Shown: positions 1-9,549, counted from the first letter of the stretch. The stretch is 64,000 bases of DNA from Aquipseudomonas guryensis (GCF_014164785.1 NZ_JACJFN010000003.1:372001-436000), one strand, 5' to 3'. Notes: generated by a model not told the origin, from the sequence alone. Made by a program: numbers and translations.

Positions 1-1
1 G

Positions 2-1159
2 CACTCGCTGTCCGGCACCATGGCCATTTCCGAAACATCGCTGAAAGACATGGCGCTGATGACCATTGACGAAATCAACGCCAAGGGCGGCGTCAATGGC
101 AAACAACTGGAAGCCGTGGTGGTCGACCCGGCCTCCAACTGGCCGCTGTTCGCCGAGAAAGGCCGCCAGCTGCTGACCCAGGACAAAGTCGACGTGGTCT
201 TCGGCTGCTGGACCTCGGTGTCGCGCAAATCCGTGCTGCCGGTGTTCGAGGAACTCAACGGTCTGCTGTTCTACCCGGTGCAGTACGAAGGCGAAGAAAT
301 GTCGCCGAACGTCTTCTACACCGGCGCCGCGCCAAACCAGCAGGCCATCCCGGCCGTCGAGTACCTGATGAGCGAAGACGGCGGCGCGGCCAAGCGCTAC
401 TTCCTGCTCGGCACCGACTATGTCTACCCGCGCACCACTAACAAGATCCTGCGCAGCTTCCTGCACAGCAAAGGTGTGGCCGACAAGGACATTGAAGAGG
501 TCTACACCCCCTTCGGTCATAGCGACTATCAAACCATCGTCGCCAACATCAAGAAGTTCTCCGCTGGCGGCAAAACAGCAGTGATCTCCACCGTCAACGG
601 CGACTCCAACGTGCCGTTCTACAAGGAACTGGCCAACCAGGGCATCGAAGCCACCGACATCCCGGTGGTGGCCTTCTCGGTCGGCGAAGAAGAACTGCGC
701 GGCATCGATACCAAGCCACTGGTCGGCCAGCTGGCGGCGTGGAACTACTTCCAGTCCGTGGAAAACCCGGTCAACACCGAGTTCGTCAACAAGTGGAAGG
801 CTTACGCCAAGGCCAAGAACCTGCCGGGCGCCGACAAGGCCGTGACCAACGACCCGATGGAAGCTACCTACGTCGGCATCAACATGTGGGCCCAGGCCGT
901 CGAGAAAGCCGGCACCACCGACGTGGACAAGGTGCGTGAAGCCCTGGCTGGACAGACCTTTGCCGCGCCAAGCGGCTACACCCTGACCATGGACAAGACC
1001 AACCACCACCTGCACAAGCCAGTGATGATCGGCGAAGTCCAGGAAGACGGGCAGTTCTCCATCGTCTGGCAAACCGAAGGCCCGCTGCGCGCCCAGCCGT
1101 GGAGCCCGTACATCCCCGGCAACGACAAGAAGCCGGACTATGCGGTGAAGTCCAACTAA
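2..1159 (+). CDS. urtA: Urea ABC transporter substrate-binding protein UrtA (5'-truncated by window edge)
   Basis: Periplasmic binding protein of the UrtABCDE high-affinity urea importer. The frame is open from base 2 and lacks a start codon, so the signal peptide and first residues lie outside the window; about 385 residues remain. The internal ATG at base 20 is only the Met of the conserved SGTMAISE segment and is not the start. The sequence has the type I periplasmic-binding fold of the branched-chain amino acid/amide family, including GGVNGKQ near the N-terminus, VFGCWTSVSRK, and a C-terminal segment that keeps the Trp-rich SPYIPGNDKKPDY end. It is followed by urtB, separated by 233 bases of repeats. 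UrtA identity rests on the family motifs and the complete urtBCDE-ure set downstream. Confidence 0.95.
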   Translation, partial: HSLSGTMAISETSLKDMALMTIDEINAKGGVNGKQLEAVVVDPASNWPLFAEKGRQLLTQDKVDVVFGCWTSVSRKSVLPVFEELNGLLFYPVQYEGEEMSPNVFYTGAAPNQQAIPAVEYLMSEDGGAAKRYFLLGTDYVYPRTTNKILRSFLHSKGVADKDIEEVYTPFGHSDYQTIVANIKKFSAGGKTAVISTVNGDSNVPFYKELANQGIEATDIPVVAFSVGEEELRGIDTKPLVGQLAAWNYFQSVENPVNTEFVNKWKAYAKAKNLPGADKAVTNDPMEATYVGINMWAQAVEKAGTTDVDKVREALAGQTFAAPSGYTLTMDKTNHHLHKPVMIGEVQEDGQFSIVWQTEGPLRAQPWSPYIPGNDKKPDYAVKSN

Positions 1160-1165
1160 GCAAAG

Positions 1166-1311
1166 CCCCTCTCCCTAGCCCTCTCCCCCTCTCCATAGAA
1201 TGAAAGGGGAAGAGGGGACTGTTAAGCGCGGGTTGAAACCCTTCAGTCGCGCGGAGTCGCTTGCCTCTCCTCTCCTCTCCCGTTCACGGGAGAGGAGTCG
1301 GGGGAGAGGGT
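1166..1311. repeat. CTCTCC-rich palindromic intergenic repeat
   Basis: This stretch is built of pyrimidine-rich runs (CCCTCTCC and variants) answered by purine-rich runs (GAGAGG). A perfect 10-bp inverted repeat with a TTCA loop lies at 1273-1296. Similar CTCTCC palindromes are common between Pseudomonas genes. It lies inside the urt operon, between urtA and urtB. Confidence 0.6.
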
Positions 1312-1315
1312 GTTC

Positions 1316-1366
1316 GTAGCCCGGATGCAATCCGGGGAAGGCCGTCCCGGATCGCCTCCGGGCTAC
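1316..1366. repeat. REP-like element, GTAGCCCGGA type
   Basis: Inverted arms GTAGCCCGGA (1316-1325) and TCCGGGCTAC (1357-1366) enclose degenerate inner copies of the same motif. The arms match the element at 10511-10577 in this window, so it is an interspersed repeat. It ends 26 bases before the urtB start. Confidence 0.75.
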
Positions 1367-1392
1367 GGTTTCATTCGAAGGACCGTTTCAAC

Positions 1393-2964
1393 ATGCCCAC
1401 TGCCCTTATCCGAATTCTCCTGTCATTGGCCTTGTTCTTGCCATTGACCGTGCATGCTGGCGATGCCGCCGACTTCGTCGCAGCCAACCCTACCCTGCAG
1501 GCAAAGCTGCTGGAAAGCTGGTCTGCCCAGCCTGACCCCGCCCGCCTGCCGCTACTCGATGCCCTGCAACAGGGTCGCGTCGGCAGCGACAGCAGCAAGA
1601 CCCCCTATCTCGACCAGAACGGTACCTGGCAAACCCTTGAAGGGCCGGCCCGCCCCGCTGGCACGCCGAAGAAGCTGCGCCTGAACAACCGCCTGCGCGG
1701 CCTGCTGGCCACCGCCCAGGCCAGCCACCAATTGCTCGCCAGCGAGCCGGCCGTGCGCCTGGCCGCCGCCCAGCAACTGCAGAAGAGCGCCAAGCCGGCG
1801 CAGCTGGAACTGTTAAATGCCCGCGTCGCCAGCGAGGAAGACGCCAGCGTGCGCGCCGCCCTGACCCTGGCGCTGGCCAACCTGCAACTGGTCGACCCGG
1901 ACCCGGCGATCCGCCTGAGTGCCGTGCGCCTGCTCGGCGAGACCGGCGAACCGCTGGCACGCACCCGCCTGGAAGCGCTGCTCGTCGAAGGCGTGGAAAG
2001 CGATGCCGACGTGCGTACCGCCGCCGAAACCAGCCTGGCCCAGGTCAAGCGTCGCCTGCTCGGCGGCGAGCTGCTCGGCCAGGCCTTCAGCGGCCTGAGT
2101 CTCGGTAGCATCCTGCTGCTGGCGGCCCTCGGCCTTGCCATCACCTTCGGCCTGCTCGGCGTGATCAACATGGCCCACGGCGAGATGCTGATGCTCGGCG
2201 CCTACACCACCTACATGGTGCAGATTGCCTTCCAGAAACTCGCCCCCGGCTACCTGGCCATCTACCCACTGGCCGCCCTGCCGATCGCCTTCTTCGTCAC
2301 AGCCGCCATCGGCATGGCCCTGGAGCGCACGGTAATCCGCCACCTCTACGGTCGCCCACTGGAAACCCTGCTGGCCACCTGGGGCATCAGCCTGATCCTG
2401 ATCCAGCTGGTGCGGGTGATCTTCGGTGCGCAGAACGTCGAGGTGGCCAACCCCGAGTGGCTGTCCGGCGGCATCCAGGTGCTGCCCAACCTGGTTCTGC
2501 CTTACAGCCGTATCGTCATCATCGGCTTCGCCCTGTTCGTCGTGCTGCTCACCTGGCTGCTACTGAACAAGACCCGCCTGGGCCTGAACGTGCGCGCCGT
2601 GACGCAGAACCGCAACATGGCCGCCTGCTGTGGGGTTCCCACCGGGCGGGTGGACATGCTCGCCTTCGGCCTCGGCTCGGGAATCGCCGGCCTCGGCGGT
2701 GTGGCCCTCAGCCAGATCGGCAACGTCGGCCCGGATCTCGGCCAGAGCTACATCATCGACTCCTTCCTGGTGGTGGTGCTCGGCGGCGTCGGCCAACTGG
2801 CCGGTAGCGTGCTGGCCGCCTTCGGCCTGGGCGTGGCGAACAAGATCCTCGAACCGCAGATCGGCGCCGTGCTGGGCAAGATTCTGATCCTCGCGCTGAT
2901 CATTCTGTTTATCCAGAAACGACCCCAAGGTCTTTTTGCACTGAAAGGACGGGTGATCGACTGA
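1393..2964 (+). CDS. urtB: Urea ABC transporter permease UrtB
   Basis: Inner-membrane permease of the urea importer, predicted 523 residues. I place the start at the ATG at 1393 because it opens a clear signal peptide (hydrophobic RILLSLALFLPLTVHA, then AGDA); the frame is open further upstream, but that part reads through the REP element. Residues ~25-230 form a soluble Ala/Leu/Arg-rich extension typical of proteobacterial UrtB. The rest is a LivH-type permease with about eight membrane segments, including GLLGVINMAHGEMLMLGAY and the GLGSGIAGLGGVALSQIGNV loop. Its TGA overlaps the urtC ATG by one base, so the two are translationally coupled. Confidence 0.95.
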   Translation: MPTALIRILLSLALFLPLTVHAGDAADFVAANPTLQAKLLESWSAQPDPARLPLLDALQQGRVGSDSSKTPYLDQNGTWQTLEGPARPAGTPKKLRLNNRLRGLLATAQASHQLLASEPAVRLAAAQQLQKSAKPAQLELLNARVASEEDASVRAALTLALANLQLVDPDPAIRLSAVRLLGETGEPLARTRLEALLVEGVESDADVRTAAETSLAQVKRRLLGGELLGQAFSGLSLGSILLLAALGLAITFGLLGVINMAHGEMLMLGAYTTYMVQIAFQKLAPGYLAIYPLAALPIAFFVTAAIGMALERTVIRHLYGRPLETLLATWGISLILIQLVRVIFGAQNVEVANPEWLSGGIQVLPNLVLPYSRIVIIGFALFVVLLTWLLLNKTRLGLNVRAVTQNRNMAACCGVPTGRVDMLAFGLGSGIAGLGGVALSQIGNVGPDLGQSYIIDSFLVVVLGGVGQLAGSVLAAFGLGVANKILEPQIGAVLGKILILALIILFIQKRPQGLFALKGRVID

Positions 2965-4052
2965 TGACTATGCCCATTAATCAAACCCTGCTGGCCCGCG
3001 CCGGCAATGCACTCGGGCCGAAAGCCGCGCTGGCCCTCGGCGGCCTGATCCTCGCTCTGCTGCTGGCCATGCCGCTGCTGCACCTGCTGCCGGCCGACCA
3101 TGCCCTGCATGTCTCGGCCTACAGCCTGACCCTGGTCGGCAAGATCCTATGCTACTGCGTGGTCGCCCTGGCCTTGGACCTGGTCTGGGGCTATGCCGGC
3201 CTGCTCTCGCTCGGCCACGGCCTGTTCTTTGCCCTCGGCGGTTACGCCATGGGCATGTACCTGATGCGCGAAAGTGCCGGTGACGGCCTGCCCGCGTTCA
3301 TGGTGTTCCTCTCCTGGACCGAGCTGCCGTGGTACTGGTACGGCACCTCCAGCTTCCTCTGGGCGCTGTGCCTGGTGGTGCTGGCGCCCGGTCTGCTGGC
3401 CCTGGTGTTCGGCTTCTTCGCCTTCCGCTCGCGGATCAAGGGCGTGTATTTCTCGATCATGACCCAGGCGCTGACGTTCGCCGGCATGCTGCTGTTCTTC
3501 CGCAACGAGACCGGTTTCGGCGGCAACAACGGCTTCACCAACTTCCGCAGCATGCTCGGCTTTGACATCACCGCGCCGAGCACCCGCGCCGTGCTGTTCC
3601 TCTGCACCGTGGCGCTGCTGGTCGGCAGCCTGCTACTGGGCTTCAAGCTGGCACACAGCAAATTCGGCCGGGTACTCACCGCCCTGCGTGATGCGGAGAA
3701 CCGCCTGATGTTCTGCGGCTACGACCCGCGCGGCTACAAGCTGTTTATCTGGGTGTTAAGCGCAGTGTTGTGCGGCCTGGCCGGTGCGCTGTACGTGCCG
3801 CAGGTGGGAATCATCAACCCCAGCGAGATGTCGCCGACCAACTCCATCGAGGCCGCCGTGTGGGTGGCCCTCGGCGGTCGCGGCACGCTGATCGGCCCGC
3901 TGCTCGGCGCCGGCCTGGTCAACGGCATGAAGAGCTGGTTCACCGTGGCCTTCCCCGAATACTGGCTTTTCGCCCTCGGCTTCCTGTTCATTATCGTCAC
4001 GCTGTTCCTGCCAAAAGGCGTGATCGGTCTGCTCCGCAGGAAATCATCATGA
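2964..4052 (+). CDS. urtC: Urea ABC transporter permease UrtC
   Basis: Second membrane subunit (LivM type) of the urea importer, 362 residues. It carries about ten hydrophobic segments and the conserved YAGLLSLGHGLFFALGGY loop, followed by GFGGNNGFTNF and, near the C-terminus, VALGGRGTLIGPLLGAGLVN. The start ATG overlaps the urtB stop (TGATG). It pairs with UrtB to form the transmembrane channel energised by UrtD and UrtE. The next gene starts 142 bases on, after a non-coding repeat-like insert, which breaks the otherwise tight packing. Confidence 0.95.
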   Translation: MTMPINQTLLARAGNALGPKAALALGGLILALLLAMPLLHLLPADHALHVSAYSLTLVGKILCYCVVALALDLVWGYAGLLSLGHGLFFALGGYAMGMYLMRESAGDGLPAFMVFLSWTELPWYWYGTSSFLWALCLVVLAPGLLALVFGFFAFRSRIKGVYFSIMTQALTFAGMLLFFRNETGFGGNNGFTNFRSMLGFDITAPSTRAVLFLCTVALLVGSLLLGFKLAHSKFGRVLTALRDAENRLMFCGYDPRGYKLFIWVLSAVLCGLAGALYVPQVGIINPSEMSPTNSIEAAVWVALGGRGTLIGPLLGAGLVNGMKSWFTVAFPEYWLFALGFLFIIVTLFLPKGVIGLLRRKSS

Positions 4053-4183
4053 ACGCTACTGCGCATTCCATCTGCGGCGTTGCGCGGTGCTCGCTCCTCG
4101 CCGTACACACTCGTACTGTCTCGTCGCTGCGCTCCGTGCGCCTTGCAGCTGAAATTGCTCGCGACGCGTTCCTGACGATTTCC
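4053..4183. repeat. Possible interspersed repeat in the urtC-urtD gap
   Basis: The gap is unusually long for this operon and reads as alternating short GC-rich modules with small inverted motifs (GTTGCGCGG, CGCTGCGCTCCGTGCG, TTGCTCGCGACGCG). A reading frame crosses it from the urtC 3' end to 4198 but looks non-protein-like. I suspect a Pseudomonas intergenic repeat, but there is no second copy in this window to prove it. Confidence 0.35.
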
Positions 4184-4194
4184 ACAGGAGAGCA

Positions 4195-5058
4195 ATGATG
4201 CGCGCCACTCCGGTACCCGAATTCATGCTCGAACCCGCGTTCAACCCCAACAGCGATGCCGGCACCAGCCGCGAGGCGGTCGGTCTCGGCAGCGCCGCGG
4301 CTAAGGGCCTGGATGTACGCCACGGCACCATCCTCACCCTGGAAGGGATCAACGTCAGCTTCGACGGCTTCAAGGCGTTGACCGACCTCAACCTGTACAT
4401 CGGCGTCGGCGAACTGCGCTGCATCATCGGCCCCAACGGTGCCGGCAAGACCACCATGATGGACGTGATCACCGGCAAGACCCGCCCCGACAACGGCCAC
4501 GCCTATTTCGGCGAAACCCTCGACCTGACGCAGATGAGCGAAGTCGAGATCGCCCAGTCCGGCATTGGCCGCAAGTTCCAGAAACCCACGGTGTTCGAGG
4601 CGCTGTCCGTGTTCGAGAACCTCGAACTGGCGCTGAAGACCAACAAGTCGGTATGGGCCAGCCTACGCGCGAAACTCTCTGGCGAGCAAAAGGCGCGCAT
4701 CGACGAAGTGCTCGCCACCATCAAGCTGGAAAGCTCGCGCCAGCGCCCCGCCGGGCTGCTGTCCCACGGTCAGAAGCAGTTCCTCGAGATTGGCATGCTG
4801 CTGGTGCAGGACCCGCAACTGCTATTGCTCGACGAGCCGGTGGCGGGCATGACCGACGCCGAGACCGAATTCACCGCCGAACTGTTCAAATCCCTGGCGC
4901 GCAAGCACTCGCTGATGGTGGTCGAGCACGACATGGGCTTCGTCGGCAGCATCGCGGACCACGTCACCGTGCTGCACCAGGGCAGCGTGCTGGCCGAAGG
5001 CTCGCTGGCCCAGGTGCAGGCGGATGAGCGGGTGATCGAGGTTTATCTCGGCCGATAA
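4195..5058 (+). CDS. urtD: Urea ABC transporter ATP-binding protein UrtD
   Basis: One of two cytoplasmic ATPases of the urea importer, 287 residues. Walker [10 protein letters not shown] lies at about residues 82-90, the signature region reads LLSHGQKQFLEIG, Walker B is LLLLDEPVAGMT, and the switch His is in MVVEHDMGFV. The signature is LSHGQ rather than LSGGQ, as is usual for UrtD/LivG proteins. About 40 residues precede the ABC core, a polar extension seen in pseudomonad UrtD. The start is ATG at 4195 (a second ATG is at 4198), preceded by an ACAGGAG ribosome-binding site at 4184-4190. Confidence 0.95.
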   Translation: MMRATPVPEFMLEPAFNPNSDAGTSREAVGLGSAAAKGLDVRHGTILTLEGINVSFDGFKALTDLNLYIGVGELRCIIGPNGAGKTTMMDVITGKTRPDNGHAYFGETLDLTQMSEVEIAQSGIGRKFQKPTVFEALSVFENLELALKTNKSVWASLRAKLSGEQKARIDEVLATIKLESSRQRPAGLLSHGQKQFLEIGMLLVQDPQLLLLDEPVAGMTDAETEFTAELFKSLARKHSLMVVEHDMGFVGSIADHVTVLHQGSVLAEGSLAQVQADERVIEVYLGR

Positions 5059-5066
5059 GTCAGATG

Positions 5067-5158
5067 GTTGCCACGCTCCAGCGTGGCAACCCTTCCCGGG
5101 ACGCTCCGCGTCCCAGCGACGCAGAGCGTCGCCAGATGCATGCCCACGCAGAGCGTGG
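5067..5158. repeat. Cluster of four consecutive short palindromes between urtD and urtE
   Basis: Four small perfect hairpins follow one another: 5067-5090 (GTTGCCACGCT arms), 5098-5114 (GGGACGC/GCGTCCC), 5116-5132 (GCGACGC/GCGTCGC) and 5144-5158 (CCACGC/GCGTGG). The last three share a three-base loop. This resembles the CCCACGCAGAGCGTGG class of Pseudomonas intergenic repeats. The cluster lies in the transcribed gap just before the urtE ribosome-binding site. Confidence 0.75.
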
Positions 5159-5178
5159 AAACGATCAAGGGGCAAGAC

Positions 5179-5877
5179 ATGCTGCAAGTCCAACACCTGC
5201 ATCAGTACTACGGCGGCAGCCACATCCTTCGCGGCCTGAGCTTCGAGGCCAAGGTCGGCGAAGTCACCTGCCTGCTCGGCCGTAACGGCGTGGGCAAGAC
5301 CACCCTGCTGAAATGCCTGATGGGCCTGATTCCGTCCAAGGAAGGCGCCGTGCAATGGGAAGGCAAGCCGATTACCGCCTGTAAGCCGCACCAGCGCGTG
5401 CACGCCGGCATCGCCTATGTGCCGCAGGGCCGTGAGATCTTCCCGCGCCTGACCGTAGAGGAAAACCTGCTGATGGGCCTGTCACGTTTCCCTGGCAGCC
5501 AGGCCAAGGAAGTCCCGGCCTTCATCTACGAGCTGTTCCCGGTGCTGCTGCAGATGAAGCAACGCCGGGGCGGCGACCTCTCCGGCGGCCAGCAGCAACA
5601 GCTGGCCATCGGCCGCGCGCTGGCCAGTAAGCCGCGTCTGCTGATCCTCGACGAGCCCACCGAAGGCATCCAGCCCTCGGTGATCAAGGAGATCGGCGCG
5701 GTGATCAAGAAGCTCGCCGAGCGGGGTGACATGGCTATCCTGCTGGTCGAGCAGTTCTATGATTTCGCCGCCGAGCTGGCCGACCAGTACCTGGTGATGA
5801 GCCGCGGCGAGATCGTCCAGCAGGGCCGTGGCGAGACGATGGAAGCCGATGGCGTGCGCGGACTGGTGGCAATCTGA
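5179..5877 (+). CDS. urtE: Urea ABC transporter ATP-binding protein UrtE
   Basis: Second ATPase of the urea importer (LivF type), 232 residues. The start is the ATG at 5179 ([13 protein letters not shown]), 7 bases after AAGGGG; the frame is open back to 5068 only through the palindromic repeat cluster. Motifs: Walker [11 protein letters not shown]-loop [12 protein letters not shown], signature LSGGQQQQ, Walker [12 protein letters not shown], and [10 protein letters not shown]. It ends 13 bases before ureD, so import and urease genes are probably one transcription unit. Confidence 0.96.
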   Translation: MLQVQHLHQYYGGSHILRGLSFEAKVGEVTCLLGRNGVGKTTLLKCLMGLIPSKEGAVQWEGKPITACKPHQRVHAGIAYVPQGREIFPRLTVEENLLMGLSRFPGSQAKEVPAFIYELFPVLLQMKQRRGGDLSGGQQQQLAIGRALASKPRLLILDEPTEGIQPSVIKEIGAVIKKLAERGDMAILLVEQFYDFAAELADQYLVMSRGEIVQQGRGETMEADGVRGLVAI

Positions 5878-5890
5878 TAAAACAGCGGCC

Positions 5891-6730
5891 ATGAACGCAG
5901 CCCTCCCCCCTACCCTGTTTACCCCCAGCTGGCATGCCGAGCTGGAACTTGGCTATGCGCGCCAGGGCGACGCCACGCGGCCCGTGCAGCGCCGCCACCT
6001 CGGCCCGCTGCGGGTGCAGAAGCACCTGTATGCCGAAGGCCCCGAGGTGTGCCAGCACATCATCGTCCACCCGCCGGGCGGGATTGCCGGTGGTGATCGC
6101 CTGCACATCCGCGCCACCCTCGGCGAGAACGCCTGGGCCCAACTGACCAGCCCCGGCGCCGCCAAGTGGTACCGCGCCAGCGGGCCTGCCTACCAGCAGC
6201 TGGAACTCAAGGTAGCCAATGGCGCCACCCTGGAATGGCTGCCGCAGGAAACCATCGTCTACGCCGGCGCCCAGGCCGAACTGAGCACCCGCATCGACCT
6301 CGAGGGCAACGCCCGCCTGTGTTACTGGGACATGGTCGCCCTCGGCCGCCCGGCGGCGGGCGAGCGCTTCGACGCCGGGCATTTCCAGGCCCGGCTGGAT
6401 ATCCGCCGCGACGGCCAGTTGGTGTGGCACGAACGCCAGCGCATCAGCGGCGACGACGGCCTGCTCGACTCACCCATCGGCCTGGCCGGACGACCAGTGT
6501 TCGCCACCTTGCTGATCAGCGGCGAGGTCGACGCCGACCTGCTGGAACGCTGCCGTACTATCCCCGGCCCGGTACGCGGCGACCTCAGCCAACTGCCAGG
6601 CCTGCTGGTGGCCCGCTGCCTGGCCAGCGAAGCGCTGCATGCGCGCGCCTGGCTGATCGAACTCTGGCGCCTGTTGCGCCCTGAATTACTGGGACGTGCC
6701 GCCGTCCCGCCACGTATCTGGAGTACCTGA
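5891..6730 (+). CDS. ureD: Urease accessory protein UreD
   Basis: Chaperone that binds apo-urease and, with UreF, UreG and UreE, helps insert nickel; 279 residues. I place the start at the ATG at 5891 ([20 protein letters not shown]), since the upstream open frame overlaps urtE. Family marks include [27 protein letters not shown], and the [10 protein letters not shown] segment. The stop overlaps the ureA ATG by one base. The partner genes ureE, ureF and ureG are not in this window, so nickel insertion depends on a locus elsewhere. Confidence 0.95.
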   Translation: MNAALPPTLFTPSWHAELELGYARQGDATRPVQRRHLGPLRVQKHLYAEGPEVCQHIIVHPPGGIAGGDRLHIRATLGENAWAQLTSPGAAKWYRASGPAYQQLELKVANGATLEWLPQETIVYAGAQAELSTRIDLEGNARLCYWDMVALGRPAAGERFDAGHFQARLDIRRDGQLVWHERQRISGDDGLLDSPIGLAGRPVFATLLISGEVDADLLERCRTIPGPVRGDLSQLPGLLVARCLASEALHARAWLIELWRLLRPELLGRAAVPPRIWST

Positions 6731-7032
6731 TGGACCTTTCGCCCCGCGAGAAAGACAAGCTGCTGATCTTCACCGCCGGCCTGGTCGCCGAGCGGCGCCT
6801 GGCACGTGGCGTGAAGCTCAACTACCCGGAAGCCATGGCCTACATCAGCGCCGCCCTGCTCGAAGGCGCCCGCGACGGCCAGACCGTGGCCGAGCTGATG
6901 CACTACGGCACCACCCTGCTGACCCGTGAGCAGGTGATGGAGGGCATCCCGGAAATGATCCCTGAGATCCAGGTCGAAGCCACCTTCCCGGATGGCACCA
7001 AGCTGGTCACCGTGCATCAGCCGATCCCATGA
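6730..7032 (+). CDS. ureA: Urease subunit gamma UreA
   Basis: Smallest structural subunit of urease, 100 residues, the usual length for a separate gamma subunit. It begins [20 protein letters not shown] and carries the [21 protein letters not shown] region and the C-terminal [15 protein letters not shown]. The ATG overlaps the ureD stop, and the last four bases overlap the acetyltransferase start (ATGA). Confidence 0.97.
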   Translation: MDLSPREKDKLLIFTAGLVAERRLARGVKLNYPEAMAYISAALLEGARDGQTVAELMHYGTTLLTREQVMEGIPEMIPEIQVEATFPDGTKLVTVHQPIP

Positions 7033-7547
7033 GTATTTCAATTCGCGACGCCCGCGACAGCGACCTGGAAGCCATCCGCGCCATCTTCAACGACGCCGTG
7101 CTCAACACCACGGCGATCTGGATGGACACCACCGTCGACCTGGCCAACCGGCAGGCCTGGCTCACCGCGCGCCGCCAGCAGGGTTACCCGGTACTGGTCG
7201 CGGTGGATGCCGAGGACCATGTGCTCGGCTATGCCGCCTATGGCGACTGGCGGCCCTTCGACGGCTTCTGCAACACCGTGGAAAACTCGCTGTACGTGAG
7301 CGCCGAGCAGCGTGGCCGAGGCATCGGCGTGCTACTGCTCGGCGCCCTGATCGAACGCGCCCGGGCCGGCGGCAAACATGTGATGGTCGCCGCCATCGAG
7401 AGCGGAAACAGCGCCTCCATCGGCCTGCACCAGCGCTTTGGTTTCACCATCACCGGACAGATGCCCCAGGTCGGCCGCAAGTTCGGCCGCTGGCTGGATC
7501 TGACCTTCATGCAACTGATTCTGACCCCGGAGCGCAGCGCACCATGA
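7029..7547 (+). CDS. GNAT acetyltransferase of the phosphinothricin/methionine sulfoximine type, inside the urease operon
   Basis: N-acetyltransferase of 172 residues. It has the PAT-type start [20 protein letters not shown], the acetyl-CoA-binding loop [16 protein letters not shown], and [16 protein letters not shown], which marks the subfamily acting on amino-acid-like herbicides and methionine derivatives. The substrate in this organism cannot be read from the sequence. It overlaps ureA and ureB by four bases each (ATGA), so it is fully embedded in the urease operon; the same insertion is known between ureA and ureB of other pseudomonads. It has no known part in urease assembly. Confidence 0.88.
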   Translation: MSISIRDARDSDLEAIRAIFNDAVLNTTAIWMDTTVDLANRQAWLTARRQQGYPVLVAVDAEDHVLGYAAYGDWRPFDGFCNTVENSLYVSAEQRGRGIGVLLLGALIERARAGGKHVMVAAIESGNSASIGLHQRFGFTITGQMPQVGRKFGRWLDLTFMQLILTPERSAP

Positions 7548-7849
7548 TTCCCGGCGAATACTTGATCAAGGACGGCGAGATCGAACTCAATGCCGGTCGC
7601 CGCACCCTGCGCGTGACGGTGGCCAATAGCGGCGATCGGCCGATCCAGGTCGGCTCGCACTTCCACTTCTTCGAGACCAACGATGCGCTGAGTTTTGACA
7701 GAGCGAGTACGCGGGGTATGCGTCTGAATATCGCTGCCGGCACTGCGGTGCGCTTCGAGCCGGGGCAGTCACGCGAAGTCGAGCTGGTCGAGCTGGCGGG
7801 TGAGCGCCGCGTCTACGGTTTCGCTGGTCGCATCATGGGAGCGCTGTGA
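7544..7849 (+). CDS. ureB: Urease subunit beta UreB
   Basis: Beta structural subunit, 101 residues. The start is the ATG at 7544 ([19 protein letters not shown]), overlapping the acetyltransferase stop; the frame is open far upstream only as a shadow of that gene. Diagnostic segments are [19 protein letters not shown] and [11 protein letters not shown] at the C-terminus. The stop TGA shares its last base with the ureC ATG. Confidence 0.96.
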   Translation: MIPGEYLIKDGEIELNAGRRTLRVTVANSGDRPIQVGSHFHFFETNDALSFDRASTRGMRLNIAAGTAVRFEPGQSREVELVELAGERRVYGFAGRIMGAL

Positions 7850-9549
7850 TGAAGATTTCCCGCCAAGCCTATGCCGACATGTTCGGCCCCACCGTCGGCG
7901 ACAAGGTGCGCCTGGCCGACACCAACCTGTGGATCGAGGTGGAAAAGGATTTCACCACCTACGGCGATGAAGTGAAGTTCGGCGGCGGCAAGGTCATCCG
8001 CGACGGCATGGGCCAGAGCCAGCTGTGCGCCGCCTACGTGGTCGACACGGTGATCACCAACGCGCTGATCATCGACCACTGGGGCATCGTCAAGGCCGAC
8101 GTCGGCCTCAAGGGCGGGCGCATCGCCGCCATCGGCAAGGCCGGCAACCCGGATATCCAGCCCGACGTGACCATCGCCGTGGGCGGCGCCACCGAAGTCA
8201 TCGCCGGCGAAGGCATGATCCTCACTGCCGGCGGCGTCGACACCCATATCCACTTCATCTGCCCGCAACAGATCGAAGAAGCCCTGATGAGCGGCACCAC
8301 CACCATGATCGGTGGCGGCACCGGCCCGGCCACCGGCACCTACGCCACTACCGTGACCCCGGGGCCGTGGCACATGGCGATGATGCTCAAGGCCGCCGAC
8401 GCCTTCCCGATGAACATCGGCTTCACCGGCAAGGGCAACGTCTCACTGCCGGAACCGTTGATCGAGCAGGTCAGGGCCGGCGCCATTGGCCTCAAATTGC
8501 ACGAAGACTGGGGCACCACGCCGGCGGCCATCGACAACTGCCTCTCCGTGGCCGACCAGTACGACATTCAGGTGGCGATCCACACCGACACCCTCAACGA
8601 GTCCGGCTTCGTCGAGACCACGCTCGGCGCATTCAAGGGCCGCACCATCCACACCTACCACACCGAGGGAGCCGGTGGCGGCCATGCTCCGGATATCATC
8701 AAGGCGTGTGGGTTCCCGAATGTGCTGCCCAGCTCGACCAACCCGACCCGGCCGTTCACCAAGAACACCATCGACGAACACCTGGACATGCTGATGGTCT
8801 GCCACCACCTCGACCCGAGCATCGCCGAGGACGTCGCCTTTGCCGAGAGCCGCATCCGCTGCGAAACCATCGCCGCCGAGGACATCCTGCATGACCTCGG
8901 CGCCTTCTCGATGATCAGCTCCGACAGCCAGGCCATGGGCCGCGTCGGTGAAGTGATTACCCGCACCTGGCAGACCGCCGACAAGATGAAGCAGCAGCGC
9001 GGCGCCCTGCCAGAAGACGCTGTTGGCAACGACAACTTCCGGGTCAAACGTTACATCGCCAAATACACCATCAACCCGGCGATCACCCACGGCATCAGCC
9101 ACGAAGTGGGCTCCATCGAAGTGGGCAAATTTGCCGATCTGGTGCTTTGGCGCCCGGCGTTCTTCGGCGTAAAGCCGACGCTGATCCTCAAGGGGGGCGC
9201 GATTGCCGCCAGCCTGATGGGCGATGCCAACGCCTCGATCCCGACGCCGCAGCCGGTGCACTACCGCCCCATGTTCGGCAGCTACGCCGGCATGCTGCAT
9301 GCCACCAGCCTGACCTTTATCAGCCAGGCCGCCTTCGACGCCGGGGTGCCAGAACAACTAGGTTTGCAGAAAAAGATTGGCGTGGTGAAGGGCTGCCGCA
9401 CGGTGCAGAAGAGCGACCTGATCCACAACGACTACCTGCCCAGCATCGAGGTCGATCCGCAGAACTACCAGGTCAAGGCCGACGGCCAGCTGCTCTGGTG
9501 CGAACCGGCCGAGGTGCTGCCGCTGGCGCAGCGTTACTTCCTGTTCTAG
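7849..9549 (+). CDS. ureC: Urease subunit alpha UreC
   Basis: Catalytic subunit, hydrolysing urea to ammonia and carbamate; 566 residues, the normal length. I use the ATG at 7849 ([20 protein letters not shown]), coupled to the ureB stop; a GTG three bases earlier is possible. Active-site elements are present: the nickel ligands in [12 protein letters not shown], the carbamylated lysine in [11 protein letters not shown], the His of [15 protein letters not shown], and the flexible-flap catalytic His in [11 protein letters not shown]. The operon ends here with no ureEFG. The 176 bases downstream hold GTAGGGCGCGCC-like repeat fragments and the tatD promoter region. Confidence 0.98.
   Translation: MKISRQAYADMFGPTVGDKVRLADTNLWIEVEKDFTTYGDEVKFGGGKVIRDGMGQSQLCAAYVVDTVITNALIIDHWGIVKADVGLKGGRIAAIGKAGNPDIQPDVTIAVGGATEVIAGEGMILTAGGVDTHIHFICPQQIEEALMSGTTTMIGGGTGPATGTYATTVTPGPWHMAMMLKAADAFPMNIGFTGKGNVSLPEPLIEQVRAGAIGLKLHEDWGTTPAAIDNCLSVADQYDIQVAIHTDTLNESGFVETTLGAFKGRTIHTYHTEGAGGGHAPDIIKACGFPNVLPSSTNPTRPFTKNTIDEHLDMLMVCHHLDPSIAEDVAFAESRIRCETIAAEDILHDLGAFSMISSDSQAMGRVGEVITRTWQTADKMKQQRGALPEDAVGNDNFRVKRYIAKYTINPAITHGISHEVGSIEVGKFADLVLWRPAFFGVKPTLILKGGAIAASLMGDANASIPTPQPVHYRPMFGSYAGMLHATSLTFISQAAFDAGVPEQLGLQKKIGVVKGCRTVQKSDLIHNDYLPSIEVDPQNYQVKADGQLLWCEPAEVLPLAQRYFLF

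Noticed and set aside
4049..4198. A 49-codon frame filling the urtC-urtD gap, whose ATG overlaps the urtC stop
   Set aside because: The position would suit a coupled small gene, but composition is repeat-like and no pseudomonad Urt peptide of this kind is known to me; kept only as a possible repeat.
5068..5178. An N-terminal extension of urtE
   Set aside because: It would translate the palindromic repeat cluster; the internal ATG has a good ribosome-binding site and gives the family length.
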